From Dyadobacter jejuensis (GTDB lineage: Bacteria > Bacteroidota > Bacteroidia > Cytophagales > Spirosomataceae), in contig NZ_QGDT01000002.1 in the NCBI RefSeq assembly GCF_003149085.1, positions 441,508 to 505,507 on the forward strand: a DNA stretch of 64,000 bases. The letters run 5' to 3'. The notes under the pieces were generated by a model. It made no database searches. It was not told where the DNA came from and saw nothing but the letters and a program-made list of their open reading frames with translations. The position numbers were made by a program, and so were the translations under genes. Shown here in pieces: positions 25,670 to 34,604 of the stretch (position 1 is the stretch's first letter; each line of letters opens with the position of its first letter).

Positions 25670-25699
25670 CCGACCATAAGATATTTCCTTGCCGGCAAA
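25666..25699. promoter_or_regulatory. Inverted repeat overlapping the receptor promoter (candidate MocR site)
   Basis: TTTGCCG (25666-25672) and CGGCAAA (25693-25699) are perfect 7-bp arms with a 20-nt spacer. The left arm overlaps the last bases of the -7 element and the inferred transcription start lies between the arms, in the 120-bp gap between the regulator and the receptor gene. Confidence 0.5.
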
Positions 25700-25741
25700 C
25701 CATAGGAATCCACCTTTATTAGCAGTCAATCACTTATTAGA

Positions 25742-27697
25742 ATGAAAACAGTATATACCATTTTATGGACCGCCCTACTCGGGATCGCCCCCATTTTCAC
25801 GCAGGCCCAGGAAATAGCCCTCGACCCGGTGACCATTACGGCCGGGCTAATTGAGAAACGAGCTTCCGAAACAGGGCGCAACATCGCCGTCATCAAAGGA
25901 TCCTATTTTAAACATCTGCCTGTCAATAGCATCGATGAGCTACTCCGGTACATCCCCGGACTCGAAATACAATCTCGGGGGCCCATGGGATCGCAAAGCG
26001 ACATCGTCATGCGGGGAGGAACCTTCCAGCAAGTCTTGGTCATAATGGACGGGATTAGGCTAAACGACCCCAATACGGGTCATTTTAACAGTTATATTCC
26101 GATTACCCCTTCGGAAATCGACCGAATAGAGGTATTAAAAGGAGCCTCTTCGGCCATCTATGGCTCAGAGGCCGTAGGGGGGGTGGTTCAGGTGATTAGC
26201 AAAACCTTTGCCGCCAGACTAACAGACCGACTCGCCGACGGGCCCGAAAAAAGCCCCCCTACCTTCGCACTCGACGGGAGCGTGGCCCTAGGAGAATACG
26301 GCCTTCGCAACGTAAATGCAGGCGGTTTCTTACAAACCGACCGGCTAGCCTTGTCGGCGGGCCTGCTATCCAATAATGCTGCGGGGGTATTGCAACGGGG
26401 TGCTAGAGGGTATTTCCATAACCATACCGCATCTGTATCGGGACAATACGCTATTTCGGAGAAATGGAAGCTTGCGGCCCGCTCCGCCTATGACTCCCGA
26501 GACTTTGCGGCGCAGAATTTCTATACCGTCTTCGCTTCCGATACCGCCCAAGAGCGGGTGAGCAGTGTATGGAACCAGGTAAGGGTGAGCCACCAAATGG
26601 AGCGCTCAAGCCTCACCATCGATGCCGGATACAAGCATGTCAAGGATCATTATCGCTACAACCCCCAGTCGACGGCCAATGAAAGTGTTTCCACGTTATG
26701 GCAGGGACTCGTTCTATGGCAAAATGAACTTTCCGAAAACCTGAGCTTGGTAACCGGCCTCAACTATCAGAACAAAGCAATCGCCTCCAACGACAGAGGC
26801 CATCATAACCTCCACCAACTAGCTCCACTCGCCACTTTAACGGCCCGACTCACCCAACACCTTACCGTGAGTCCTGCACTTCGGCTCGACTGGCGGCAGT
26901 ATTTAGGCGCCGAACTAGTACCCCAACTCAATGTTTCCTATAAACGCGCCGCCTGGCAGTTCCGTGCCAGCGCGGGAAAAACCATTCGGGATGCCGATTT
27001 TACGGAACGTTATAATAATTATGGCAAATCGCTCGTAACTGGAGGCAATGTTGGAAACCCTAACTTAAGCGCCGAACGCTCCTTTAGCTACGAGGCTGGC
27101 GCCGATTGGTTCGTTGGAAACAGTCTGAAACTATCGGGCACCTATTTCCAAAGGGCTCAAAATAACCTCATAGACTACATTGCAACCGCCTATGCCGATA
27201 TGCCGCGACAAGAAAACCTATCCAGTACGGGGACCTTTGGCTTGGCCAGCAATATTGCCAAAGTTAACATTACAGGATGGGAGCTAGACGCACAATGGAA
27301 CCAGCCTATTTCCGAAAATCAACAACTCCGGATTACCACTGGACTCAGCTGGCTTCGTAGTCAAAGCAGTAGCAGTATTCCCTCATTTTACGTATCGTCC
27401 CACGCTAAGTTTTTAGGAAATTTTTCTGTATTATATAGCCATAAAAATTTGAATCTAGCCATCAATGGTTTATACAAACAACGGGAACCCCGTGAGGCAT
27501 TAGCTATAGCTTCCACCCTCTCTGAAAGCTATTTCGTATTAAATTCTAAGATCGATTGTAACCTTCCAGTAAAAAATTTGAAAGTTTTTTTTGAGATCAA
27601 CAACCTTTTAAATCGTACCTATAGCGACCTTTTAGGAGCCTCTATGCCTGGCCGCTGGCTGGCGGCTGGAATAAAATTCAATATGAACCGACCATAG
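25742..27697 (+). CDS. TonB-dependent outer-membrane receptor (BtuB-like)
   Basis: A 651-aa protein with a signal peptide ending FTQAQ at about 22. A plug domain spans about 40-160 (DELLRYIPGLEIQSRGPMG, MRGGTFQQVLVIMDGIRLND, EVLKGASSAIYGSEAVGGVV), followed by a beta-barrel to the C-terminal NRTYSDLLGASMPGRWLAAG. The size and lack of an N-terminal carboxypeptidase-like domain set it apart from SusC proteins and place it with BtuB/siderophore receptors. A vitamin, metal chelate or cofactor is the likely cargo; the divergent PLP-sensing regulator hints at a vitamin or amino compound, which is inference only. It ends in a strong terminator. Confidence 0.88.
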   Translation: MKTVYTILWTALLGIAPIFTQAQEIALDPVTITAGLIEKRASETGRNIAVIKGSYFKHLPVNSIDELLRYIPGLEIQSRGPMGSQSDIVMRGGTFQQVLVIMDGIRLNDPNTGHFNSYIPITPSEIDRIEVLKGASSAIYGSEAVGGVVQVISKTFAARLTDRLADGPEKSPPTFALDGSVALGEYGLRNVNAGGFLQTDRLALSAGLLSNNAAGVLQRGARGYFHNHTASVSGQYAISEKWKLAARSAYDSRDFAAQNFYTVFASDTAQERVSSVWNQVRVSHQMERSSLTIDAGYKHVKDHYRYNPQSTANESVSTLWQGLVLWQNELSENLSLVTGLNYQNKAIASNDRGHHNLHQLAPLATLTARLTQHLTVSPALRLDWRQYLGAELVPQLNVSYKRAAWQFRASAGKTIRDADFTERYNNYGKSLVTGGNVGNPNLSAERSFSYEAGADWFVGNSLKLSGTYFQRAQNNLIDYIATAYADMPRQENLSSTGTFGLASNIAKVNITGWELDAQWNQPISENQQLRITTGLSWLRSQSSSSIPSFYVSSHAKFLGNFSVLYSHKNLNLAINGLYKQREPREALAIASTLSESYFVLNSKIDCNLPVKNLKVFFEINNLLNRTYSDLLGASMPGRWLAAGIKFNMNRP

Positions 27698-27765
27698 CCC
27701 TGCATTTAATTAACCTATACAGTCTATAGGCTAAAAAAAATACAAATTTAACGTATAACAATAAG

Positions 27766-27813
27766 CGTCATAAGCATTCAGTTACAGAGACTGAGGCTTC
27801 TGACGTTTTTTTT
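27766..27813 (+). terminator. Intrinsic terminator after the TonB receptor
   Basis: A stem of CGTCA, AAGC and TCAGT blocks (27766-27782) pairs with ACTGA, GCTT and TGACG (27790-27805), with one mismatch and one bulge, then eight T (27806-27813). Confidence 0.8.
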
Positions 27814-28435
27814 GCGTCCCCCTCTTCCCATGAACTTTCTAAAGACCATATTGAAATATTTCGCACTATACGACCAACTAATACTCAAATAAGTATCAAC
27901 AGTTCTCGGCAATAGAATATTTTCTGATAAGTATACTAAAACTTCGAAATCGTTTACATAGAATTATGTTACAATTCTGCTAACCAAAAATAGTACAAAT
28001 TGTAAACCACCCCCAAAACCATAAAATTATAGTCGAAAAATTATCTGAAATATAGAAGAAATACTATTATATAACAAAAATAGTTAACATAAAGTTACAT
28101 TAACTGTGATTTTCGTCTCTTAATTTTATACTTTTATGCTATAACTTTACTATATTTTTAAAAATATTAAAAAATATAGTTTTAGAGAAACGTAGAATAA
28201 TTCCGTAATCTCTCGTAAAATATTCTTTGAATAGAATATGTATCTATTTACTTTTGATCAAATTACGGTCACTCTTGTAGTTGTAGTTCTGCACATCCAT
28301 TAAAAAAATACTCGAATAGCCGTAAGAAACAGTAGGTTAAATTAAGTGATAAAAAACCAACCATTCTATTCAAAAGTCTTGATACTTGGTCGCACACCTT
28401 GGTATCAAATTTTCAAAAATCAAACCCAATTCACC
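27814..28435 (+). other. A+T-rich leader region of the surface-protein operon
   Basis: A stretch of about 620 nt, most of it strongly A+T-rich, without a recognisable gene. It holds the promoter at 28226-28256 and, upstream of it, an imperfect A/T palindrome around 28150-28180. The open frame continues upstream of the chosen start codon through a GTG at 28346, but that N-terminal extension lacks signal-peptide character. Confidence 0.5.
28226..28256 (+). promoter_or_regulatory. Bacteroidota-type promoter of the surface-protein operon
   Basis: TTTG (28226-28229), a 19-nt spacer and TACTTTTG (28249-28256) are a full consensus match. The inferred start near 28263 leaves a leader of about 170 nt before the ATG at 28436. 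Confidence 0.65.
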
Positions 28436-31396
28436 ATGAAACACCTATTCACAACTATTTTACTAGCACGACCCACCGGAAAGCCCTGGCTAGGTGTGCT
28501 ACTCGCCGCCTTGCTGGCCTTTCCTATGACGGCCGCCCTCGCTCAAAGCGGTAACGCCCCGGCCAATACCTTTGCTCCGCTTACCTCTGCTACCCATAGC
28601 AATTTGTCGGTAACAGATTTAAATGTTTCCAATCAAGGTCGACTTATTGATAATAGCACCTCAAATTATGCAACAACAAGTAGTGGATTAGGAGCTTACG
28701 GGAGGGTTCGAGTAACAGACAATAGCGCCACAGGAACCAATGTGTATCCTGCCGGAACCTACGCTGGATTTGCAGTTGGTACTGGATTCAGCTTGTTTGG
28801 CGAGGCGATCATTAGAACATATTTGAACGGCACTGAACAAGATGAAGTAAATGGCAATAATATACTTGATCTAGGGAATGTCGGTGGCCTCAAAAAAATT
28901 GGTATTATTACAACCAAGCCCTTCGATGCAATAGAGTACGCATATAGTGGACTGCTTTCAGGTGCAACTTACATCTATTATGCCGAAGTCAAACGCTTTG
29001 TAGCGGGTGAAGACTTGGAATGCAACGAACCCACGGCGCTTGCTCTACCAGCCTACCCCATGGAAGTTGAAACCTATTTATCACCCTTATGTCTTGCTTG
29101 TTCGTTTACAGATACAGAGTATGCCATAGACAATGACCCCAATACTGCCGCGGTACTAACGAATACCGTTGCTGTGTTGGCCTCGGCCTCCATGACCATA
29201 TCCGACCAAGTAAGCACCTATCCGGCCAATACCTTTGCAGGCTTTGACATAGAAACGAACTCACTCCTGTCCATCGACGTACTGAGTGGAATTCAGATAT
29301 CGCTTCTAAAAGACGGGACCACCGTCCAAACCAGTCCGGCCAATCTCGTATTAGCAGGGGTAGGAAGTACCTTGGTGACCGACCCCGCCAGACAACGCAT
29401 CGGGATCGTATCCAATGTTGAATTCGACGCTGTAAAAATCAACTTTAACCTTCCCGTCAGCGTCAGTCTTGGCTCTGTTAAGATTTACGGACTCGTAGTC
29501 GAAAAGCTTTGTTTAGCCGATCTTGCTTGTAATCAAACCTATGACTGGAGTGGACCTAAGTTCCCTACCATCATCAACAGCCAAGCCACCGGTGTTACGG
29601 GTCTGGTATCGGTTGGTGGTACAGTGGCCGATCCCTATCATGTTATCAATGGCAACAACACCGAATATGCCACCCTATCCGCGACTGCAGGAGTAGGTGG
29701 AGCAGTTACCTTGGCCGTTCAAGATCCAATAGGAACTTACCCCATCGGAACCACAGCCGGATTTGCCATAGATATTCCTACTGGCATACTGAAGCTGAAC
29801 CTTCTAGACAACCTGACCTTATCTACCTATTTGGACGGAGCCTTACAAGAAACAATAAACAGTTCGCAAGTACTGGAGCTTACACTGCTGGGCAACCTTA
29901 TCGGTGGCACTCCTAACGATCCGTATACCATCGGTTTTGTGGCCCAAAAATCCTTCGACGAGGTACGTATCTCGATAAATTCCCTCGTGTCGGTTCTTAA
30001 TTCGGTACGAGTTTATTCGGCATTTATTGATACCCGCAACATTGTGGGAGCGGGCTTCAATTGCTTAAATCCTGCACCCGACTTCAACGTGACTTATCCT
30101 GACGTTGCTACGACGGGCGATGTGAGTACTAACGATAAAAATTCCGATCCGGTAACTTATGGCACGCCTGTTGCCGATGCCGGTAACCCTTCAGGAGCCA
30201 GCTTAACCATGAACTCGAACGGCACCTATACCTTCGAAACAACCACTCCAGGGGTTTACAATTATGAAGTGCCTATTTGTTTGGATGGACAGTCTTCGGG
30301 ATGTGCTACTGAAAGTTTGCAGATAACGGCCCTCGACAAAAACAGCACGGCTAACCTTCCCGTTGCCAATCCAGACTATGCCCATATGAAAGGGGCTGAT
30401 GCCACTCCTGGCTCGGTAATCGTAGACGTGACCTCCAATGATGGAGTTGGAAACTTTGGCGGCAGCCTAGGCACGGCCACCATCCCTTCGGCTCCTGCCA
30501 ACGGTACTGCCACCATCGACGGCAACGGTAACCTTGTATTTACGCCTACCCCGGGTTTCTATGGCCGTGCAACCGTAACCTATCAGGTATGCGAGTCTCC
30601 CTCTGGACTATGCGCAACATCCGACTTGGTTGTAAACGTACTTATACCTGCCGCTTCCAACACCGTATCGGCTTCCGACGACTATGCTAGTGTCGCCATG
30701 GGTAATACCTTAACCAAAACGGCAGCAACCGGGGTAATCTCCAACGATTACGATACCAATGGTGCCACTCCAACCGTGACGCCACAGAACACTAACTTAC
30801 CGGGAGTAGGAACCTTAGATTTGCTTGCAGACGGAAGCTATACTTTCACTCCGGTAGCTGGATATACTGGCCCAGCCAATTTCCCTTATACCGTATGTGA
30901 TGCAAATTCTAATTGTACCTCGGCCACCCTATATATCTTAGTAACGGCTGTGCCGAACCTAACGGCCGCACAGTTCTTATCGGGATCGCAGTTAAAAGCG
31001 GACAATTCGAATTCAATCGACTATGTTGTCGCGATTAGTAACGTAGGCTCCGCCACCACCAACGGAACCATCACCTTTAAGGTCAGCAAATTCGACGCAG
31101 GATCGGGTGTTGAAATAGCTCAGTCTACCGGATCTGGTGTTACCATTTTCGGTACAGCCTATACCCTTAGCAATGCCGATTTCGACGTAACCTCCAACAG
31201 CACAGAGTTTATCTTTACATCGAAAAGCGGCATCAATATCCAAGGGCTTGGCATCAAATATATTGGATTTACCATCACACGTACAGGAGGTACGGCAGGG
31301 ACCATCTTCAACACCGTTACCATCACCAATGGCTCGGGAGGCGGAGAAGTTGAATCTGCCAATAATGTCATCTCCAACCCGGTAACCAAACTTTAA
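28436..31396 (+). CDS. Large secreted surface protein with triplicated domain and Ig/cadherin-like repeats
   Basis: The start is put at the ATG at 28436, not the in-frame GTG at 28346, because MKHLFTTILL leads into a signal peptide ending TAALAQ (about residue 37). This gives 986 aa. Residues ~60-543 are three copies of one domain, each with a YPxGTxAGF-like motif (104, 262, 435), an FDA/FDE motif (163, 330, 507) and a closing Cys (196, 365, 543). Residues ~545-860 are Ig/cadherin-like repeats of the VCBS/tandem-95 sort (GSYTFTPVAGYTGPANFPYT, NLVFTPTPGFYGRATVTYQV). A final DUF11-like domain ends without a T9SS sorting signal. It is probably an adhesin or coat protein, followed after 18 nt by a T9SS-sorted partner. 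Confidence 0.7.
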   Translation: MKHLFTTILLARPTGKPWLGVLLAALLAFPMTAALAQSGNAPANTFAPLTSATHSNLSVTDLNVSNQGRLIDNSTSNYATTSSGLGAYGRVRVTDNSATGTNVYPAGTYAGFAVGTGFSLFGEAIIRTYLNGTEQDEVNGNNILDLGNVGGLKKIGIITTKPFDAIEYAYSGLLSGATYIYYAEVKRFVAGEDLECNEPTALALPAYPMEVETYLSPLCLACSFTDTEYAIDNDPNTAAVLTNTVAVLASASMTISDQVSTYPANTFAGFDIETNSLLSIDVLSGIQISLLKDGTTVQTSPANLVLAGVGSTLVTDPARQRIGIVSNVEFDAVKINFNLPVSVSLGSVKIYGLVVEKLCLADLACNQTYDWSGPKFPTIINSQATGVTGLVSVGGTVADPYHVINGNNTEYATLSATAGVGGAVTLAVQDPIGTYPIGTTAGFAIDIPTGILKLNLLDNLTLSTYLDGALQETINSSQVLELTLLGNLIGGTPNDPYTIGFVAQKSFDEVRISINSLVSVLNSVRVYSAFIDTRNIVGAGFNCLNPAPDFNVTYPDVATTGDVSTNDKNSDPVTYGTPVADAGNPSGASLTMNSNGTYTFETTTPGVYNYEVPICLDGQSSGCATESLQITALDKNSTANLPVANPDYAHMKGADATPGSVIVDVTSNDGVGNFGGSLGTATIPSAPANGTATIDGNGNLVFTPTPGFYGRATVTYQVCESPSGLCATSDLVVNVLIPAASNTVSASDDYASVAMGNTLTKTAATGVISNDYDTNGATPTVTPQNTNLPGVGTLDLLADGSYTFTPVAGYTGPANFPYTVCDANSNCTSATLYILVTAVPNLTAAQFLSGSQLKADNSNSIDYVVAISNVGSATTNGTITFKVSKFDAGSGVEIAQSTGSGVTIFGTAYTLSNADFDVTSNSTEFIFTSKSGINIQGLGIKYIGFTITRTGGTAGTIFNTVTITNGSGGGEVESANNVISNPVTKL
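28613..30064 (+). repeat. Three tandem copies of an unrecognised ~135-160-residue domain
   Basis: The copies span about residues 60-196, 212-366 and 385-543 of the surface protein. Shared landmarks in order are an N-rich/YAT opening (NSTSNYATTSSG, DNDPNTAAVLT, NGNNTEYATLS), YPAGTYAGF / YPANTFAGF / YPIGTTAGF, a [YL]L[ND]G or LKDG turn, FDA/FDA/FDE, and a terminal Cys. Sequence between the landmarks has diverged strongly, so the duplication is old. Confidence 0.7.
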
Positions 31397-31414
31397 TCTT
31401 AAACTGAACACATT

Positions 31415-32437
31415 ATGAAAAAGGCACTCATATCCTTTTGTATATTGGCTGGAATAACCCCCAGCTTCGCCCAATCTGTCGACTTGGAGTTAGGTTCCGT
31501 TTCGACATCACCCTCCAGTATTTTAGCTGGCACAGATGGCGATATCGTGATGAACTTCCTCCAAAACGGACCCAACGATTTACCCATTGGGGGAGCACAT
31601 ATTACCGTTTCGATAGATACTCAGTTCATGACTTTCAAATTGCCCGCCACGGTATCTGACAATTGCGGAAACATCTGGACGATCCAAGACGGAGGGGCTA
31701 CTGCCAGCTCGGGCCAGTTGCTCCTCAGCAACAGTTCTGCAGTCACCAATGGTGCCGACTGTGCTATCAGCCTCCCCATCCAGGGAGTAACGGCCGGAAA
31801 CGGAGTCGTTACCGTAGCGTCTACCATCTTAGCGCCGGGAGTTTCGGACAATAACGGACTAAACCAAGGTACTTCGGAGGCATTGGAAATCACCACGCCC
31901 CTACCTGTAACCCTAAGCAAGTTTGAGGTAGAGCAAGAAGGCAACGTAGCTCAACTCCAGTGGGAAACCACCGAAGAGAGCAACAGCGATTTCTTCCAGG
32001 TTCAGCGCAGTGCGGACGCAAGAAACTGGAACATCCTTACCAATGTGGACGCTGCCGGCAATAGCAGGGCTACTACCCTCTACCGCCATACCGATTCGAA
32101 TCCTCTAGCAGGTGACAATTTCTATAGACTCAAGATGGTTGACCGCGACGGCACCTTCTCTTTTAGCCGGATTAGGACGGTGTCCTTCGCAGAAGGCATC
32201 GAGCGGATAACCCTAGCGCCTAACCCTGTTTCGGAGTCACTGAATATCAGCATGACCGACTGGAGTAAGGTACAGCAGCTGGAGATATTTGACCTGAACG
32301 GCCGCCCCGTGTACCGTTCTTCCAATCCCAATGCCGAACCTATTTCGGTAAAAGGACTCTCTACCGGCATGTATGTGCTACGTATTGCGAAATCGGACGG
32401 AAATGCGAGTGTTCACAAATTCGTTGTGAATCACTAA
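31415..32437 (+). CDS. Secreted protein with T9SS type A sorting domain
   Basis: A 340-aa protein with a signal peptide (MKKALISFCILAGITPSFAQ), an N-terminal DUF11/CARDB-like beta domain (about 22-165), a linker strand region typical of T9SS cargo (LSKFEVEQEGNVAQLQWETT, about 170-255) and a C-terminal type A sorting domain (LAPNPVSESLNIS to a terminal KFVVNH). It is exported by type IX secretion. It lies 18 nt after the large surface protein, whose last domain is of similar type, so the two are probably made together and may associate at the surface. Confidence 0.8.
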   Translation: MKKALISFCILAGITPSFAQSVDLELGSVSTSPSSILAGTDGDIVMNFLQNGPNDLPIGGAHITVSIDTQFMTFKLPATVSDNCGNIWTIQDGGATASSGQLLLSNSSAVTNGADCAISLPIQGVTAGNGVVTVASTILAPGVSDNNGLNQGTSEALEITTPLPVTLSKFEVEQEGNVAQLQWETTEESNSDFFQVQRSADARNWNILTNVDAAGNSRATTLYRHTDSNPLAGDNFYRLKMVDRDGTFSFSRIRTVSFAEGIERITLAPNPVSESLNISMTDWSKVQQLEIFDLNGRPVYRSSNPNAEPISVKGLSTGMYVLRIAKSDGNASVHKFVVNH

Positions 32438-32452
32438 GTAATTCCTAACCAT

Positions 32453-32495
32453 AGAAGCGACTCCCCGTGCATCAACGAGGAGTCGCTTCTTTTTT
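32453..32495 (+). terminator. Intrinsic terminator after the surface-protein operon
   Basis: AGAAGCGACTCC (32453-32464) and GGAGTCGCTTCT (32479-32490) form a perfect 12-bp stem followed by a T-run to 32495. Confidence 0.9.
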
Positions 32496-32513
32496 ACCCT
32501 AAAAGGCCAAATA

Positions 32514-33527
32514 TTAAATGGCTGCGACCTGCAAAACCACCTTCCCAATATGTGTGCTGGACTCTAGCAAATCGTGCGCTTGCAATGCCTGCTGTAAAGG
32601 AAAAGTTTTATAAATAACCGGCCTAAACTCGCCGGATAGAATAATGGGCCAGACCCGTTCATAAATTTCTTTAGCAAGATTCGACTTAAAAGCATGTGAA
32701 CGCCCTCGTAAGGTACTTCCAGAAATATGCAGTCGTTTGCGCATGACCAACCCAAAATCAACCTCCACTTTACTGCCCTTCATGGTGTTGATCAACACCA
32801 GACGCCCTTCCTCATGAAGGATCCGCAGATTTTTGGGAACATAATCCCCACCCACCATATCCAGTATCAGATCGACCCCCTCGGAGGCCAAAATTTTTTC
32901 AAAATCCTCTTGCCTATAATCTATACACCGTTCCGCTCCGAGCGACTCGCAAGCCGCACATTTCGATGCACTGCCTGCTGTAGCATACACCCGCGCCCCC
33001 AAGGCCTTGGCCAGCTGAATGGCCGTTATGCCTATGCCACTGCTGCCACCATGTACCAACAGCCGCTCACCGGACTTCAATCGCCCCCGTTGAAACACAT
33101 TATGCCAGACCGTAAAAACGGTTTCGGGCAGGGTGGCAGCTTCTACAAAACTCCATCCTTCAGGAATTGGCAAACAATGGATAGCCTCGGCCAACACATG
33201 AGAGGCATAGCCCCCACCCGAAACTAAGGCACACACCTTATCGCCCATTCGATCGGCCGCCACTCCCTCACCGGTACTAGTTATTACCCCGGCTACTTCT
33301 AACCCCGGCACATCGGCAGGAGCCCAAGAGGGAGGCGGGTAATGCCCCTTCCGCTGGTATACATCGGGACGGTTGACACCAGCAGCTGCCACCCGGATGA
33401 GCACTTGCCCTGGCCCAGGAGTGGGCAGTGGGCGGGAGAGCAGTGTAAAACTACTAGAATTACCTTCCCCCGAAATGGCCATCACCTGCATGGTGAAGCT
33501 ATCATCGACTCGTTTGCTTGCTTCCAT
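32514..33527 (-). CDS. NAD(P)H:quinone oxidoreductase, zinc-independent MDR family
   Basis: The frame extends to 33641, but that would overlap the yccF-like gene by 110 nt; the ATG at 33527 (MEASKRVDDSF) starts 4 nt after that gene's stop and gives 337 aa. The protein has the GroES-like N-terminal domain (PTPGPGQVLIRVAAAGVNRPD), then a Rossmann domain with HGGSSGIGITAIQLAKALGA as the NADPH site, and PGLEVAGVI. The zinc-ligand cysteines of alcohol dehydrogenases are absent, placing it with QOR/PIG3-type enzymes that reduce quinones or enones. Cytoplasmic. The last gene of a minus-strand group running from DUF3500. Confidence 0.88.
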   Translation of the reverse strand: MEASKRVDDSFTMQVMAISGEGNSSSFTLLSRPLPTPGPGQVLIRVAAAGVNRPDVYQRKGHYPPPSWAPADVPGLEVAGVITSTGEGVAADRMGDKVCALVSGGGYASHVLAEAIHCLPIPEGWSFVEAATLPETVFTVWHNVFQRGRLKSGERLLVHGGSSGIGITAIQLAKALGARVYATAGSASKCAACESLGAERCIDYRQEDFEKILASEGVDLILDMVGGDYVPKNLRILHEEGRLVLINTMKGSKVEVDFGLVMRKRLHISGSTLRGRSHAFKSNLAKEIYERVWPIILSGEFRPVIYKTFPLQQALQAHDLLESSTHIGKVVLQVAAI

Positions 33528-33531
33528 AGTC

Positions 33532-33906
33532 CTAACGCATATATATTTCCTTGCCAAAGGGTGCAAAGCACAGGCGCATGAGCTTAAAATGTTGCTGAGC
33601 GAAAGGCAACCCAATGATGGTAATCGCCAGCAGAATCCCAAAAAACAGGTGCGTAAGGGCTATCCAAAAACCCGCTACGACTATCCAAATGACGTTGAAT
33701 ACCAGAGACAGACAGCCGCTGGCCTGTGGCGCCTCCCTGACTTGTTGCCCAAAAGGCAACAAAGTAAAAAGGCCGATCTTAAAACATTGTAGCCCAAAGG
33801 GTATACCCACGATGGTCAGGCACAAGATAAGCCCTCCCACCATATACTCTACGAAGACGGCAAAGCCTCCAAAAATTAACCAAAGAATATTTCCAATCAG
33901 ATTCAT
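33532..33906 (-). CDS. YccF-domain membrane protein
   Basis: A 124-aa inner-membrane protein with two copies of the YccF (DUF307) hairpin: the first has LIGNILWLIFGG and LTIVGIPFGLQCFKIG, the second VFNVIWIVVAGF and ITIIGLPFAQQHFKL. Each repeat has two membrane segments with the conserved GIPFGxQxFK/GLPFAxQxFK loop. Its function is unknown across bacteria. It lies 4 nt upstream of the quinone oxidoreductase start, so they are co-transcribed. Confidence 0.88.
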   Translation of the reverse strand: MNLIGNILWLIFGGFAVFVEYMVGGLILCLTIVGIPFGLQCFKIGLFTLLPFGQQVREAPQASGCLSLVFNVIWIVVAGFWIALTHLFFGILLAITIIGLPFAQQHFKLMRLCFAPFGKEIYMR

Positions 33907-33930
33907 TTTTTTTAGTTTAAAATTAATAAT

Positions 33931-34554
33931 TCAAGGGTGCTCAATTTTTAAACCTTCATAAAACTCCTTGCCCGACAATTCCCTAAGCTCTCCTGGAAGC
34001 AGCTCACTTAAGGTAAGGTCCTCGATCCCCACTCTGATAAGCCGGATACAGGGATGCCCTGCGGCCCGGACCATTTTACGTATTTGGCGAAACTTACCTT
34101 CTGTATTACCTATCAGCAGCCAAGTGGCCTTTCCATATACTTTTTCATGGACAAACCCAGCGTAGTAAGCCGTAGGATCCGCTACCCTTTCTACTAGGCA
34201 TGGGACGGTTCGGTATATGGAAGGCCCTTCCACCAGTATCTCTATCCCATTTCTGAGAAGATTGAGGGTTTCCTCCGACACCTCTCCTTTTACCAACACC
34301 ATGTATTTCCTTTGGTGGCTTATAGGGCCTTGAAACAATAGCCTGGTAATGCGCTGGTCGGTCGTAAGCAACAGCAGGCCTTCGGAGTCGGCATCGAGCC
34401 GACCAATGGCATGGGTGCCCTCTGGAAAAGCAAAGTCCAAGTCGCCCAAAAGACCTACTGCATCTGGACTTTTAAACTGTGATACCATGTTACGGGGTTT
34501 GTTTATAATAAAATAACGAAACCCGCTTTCCGCCACCATATTGCTAGTACTCAT
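33931..34554 (-). CDS. RsuA/RluE-family pseudouridine synthase
   Basis: A 207-aa enzyme that isomerises a uridine in rRNA. The catalytic motif GRLDADSEGLLLLT (Asp in RLD) is intact, preceded by INKPRNMVSQF and followed by KYMVLVKGEV and RQIRKMVRAAGHPCIRLIRVG. There is no N-terminal S4 domain, which fits the RluE-like short form (23S rRNA), though the exact target site cannot be assigned from the sequence. It lies 24 nt upstream of the yccF-like gene in the same direction. Confidence 0.88.
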   Translation of the reverse strand: MSTSNMVAESGFRYFIINKPRNMVSQFKSPDAVGLLGDLDFAFPEGTHAIGRLDADSEGLLLLTTDQRITRLLFQGPISHQRKYMVLVKGEVSEETLNLLRNGIEILVEGPSIYRTVPCLVERVADPTAYYAGFVHEKVYGKATWLLIGNTEGKFRQIRKMVRAAGHPCIRLIRVGIEDLTLSELLPGELRELSGKEFYEGLKIEHP

Positions 34555-34604
34555 GGCTTGAAATTTAGAATATTTTTTCCCAAATCCCCACTGATTACCT
34601 GTGA

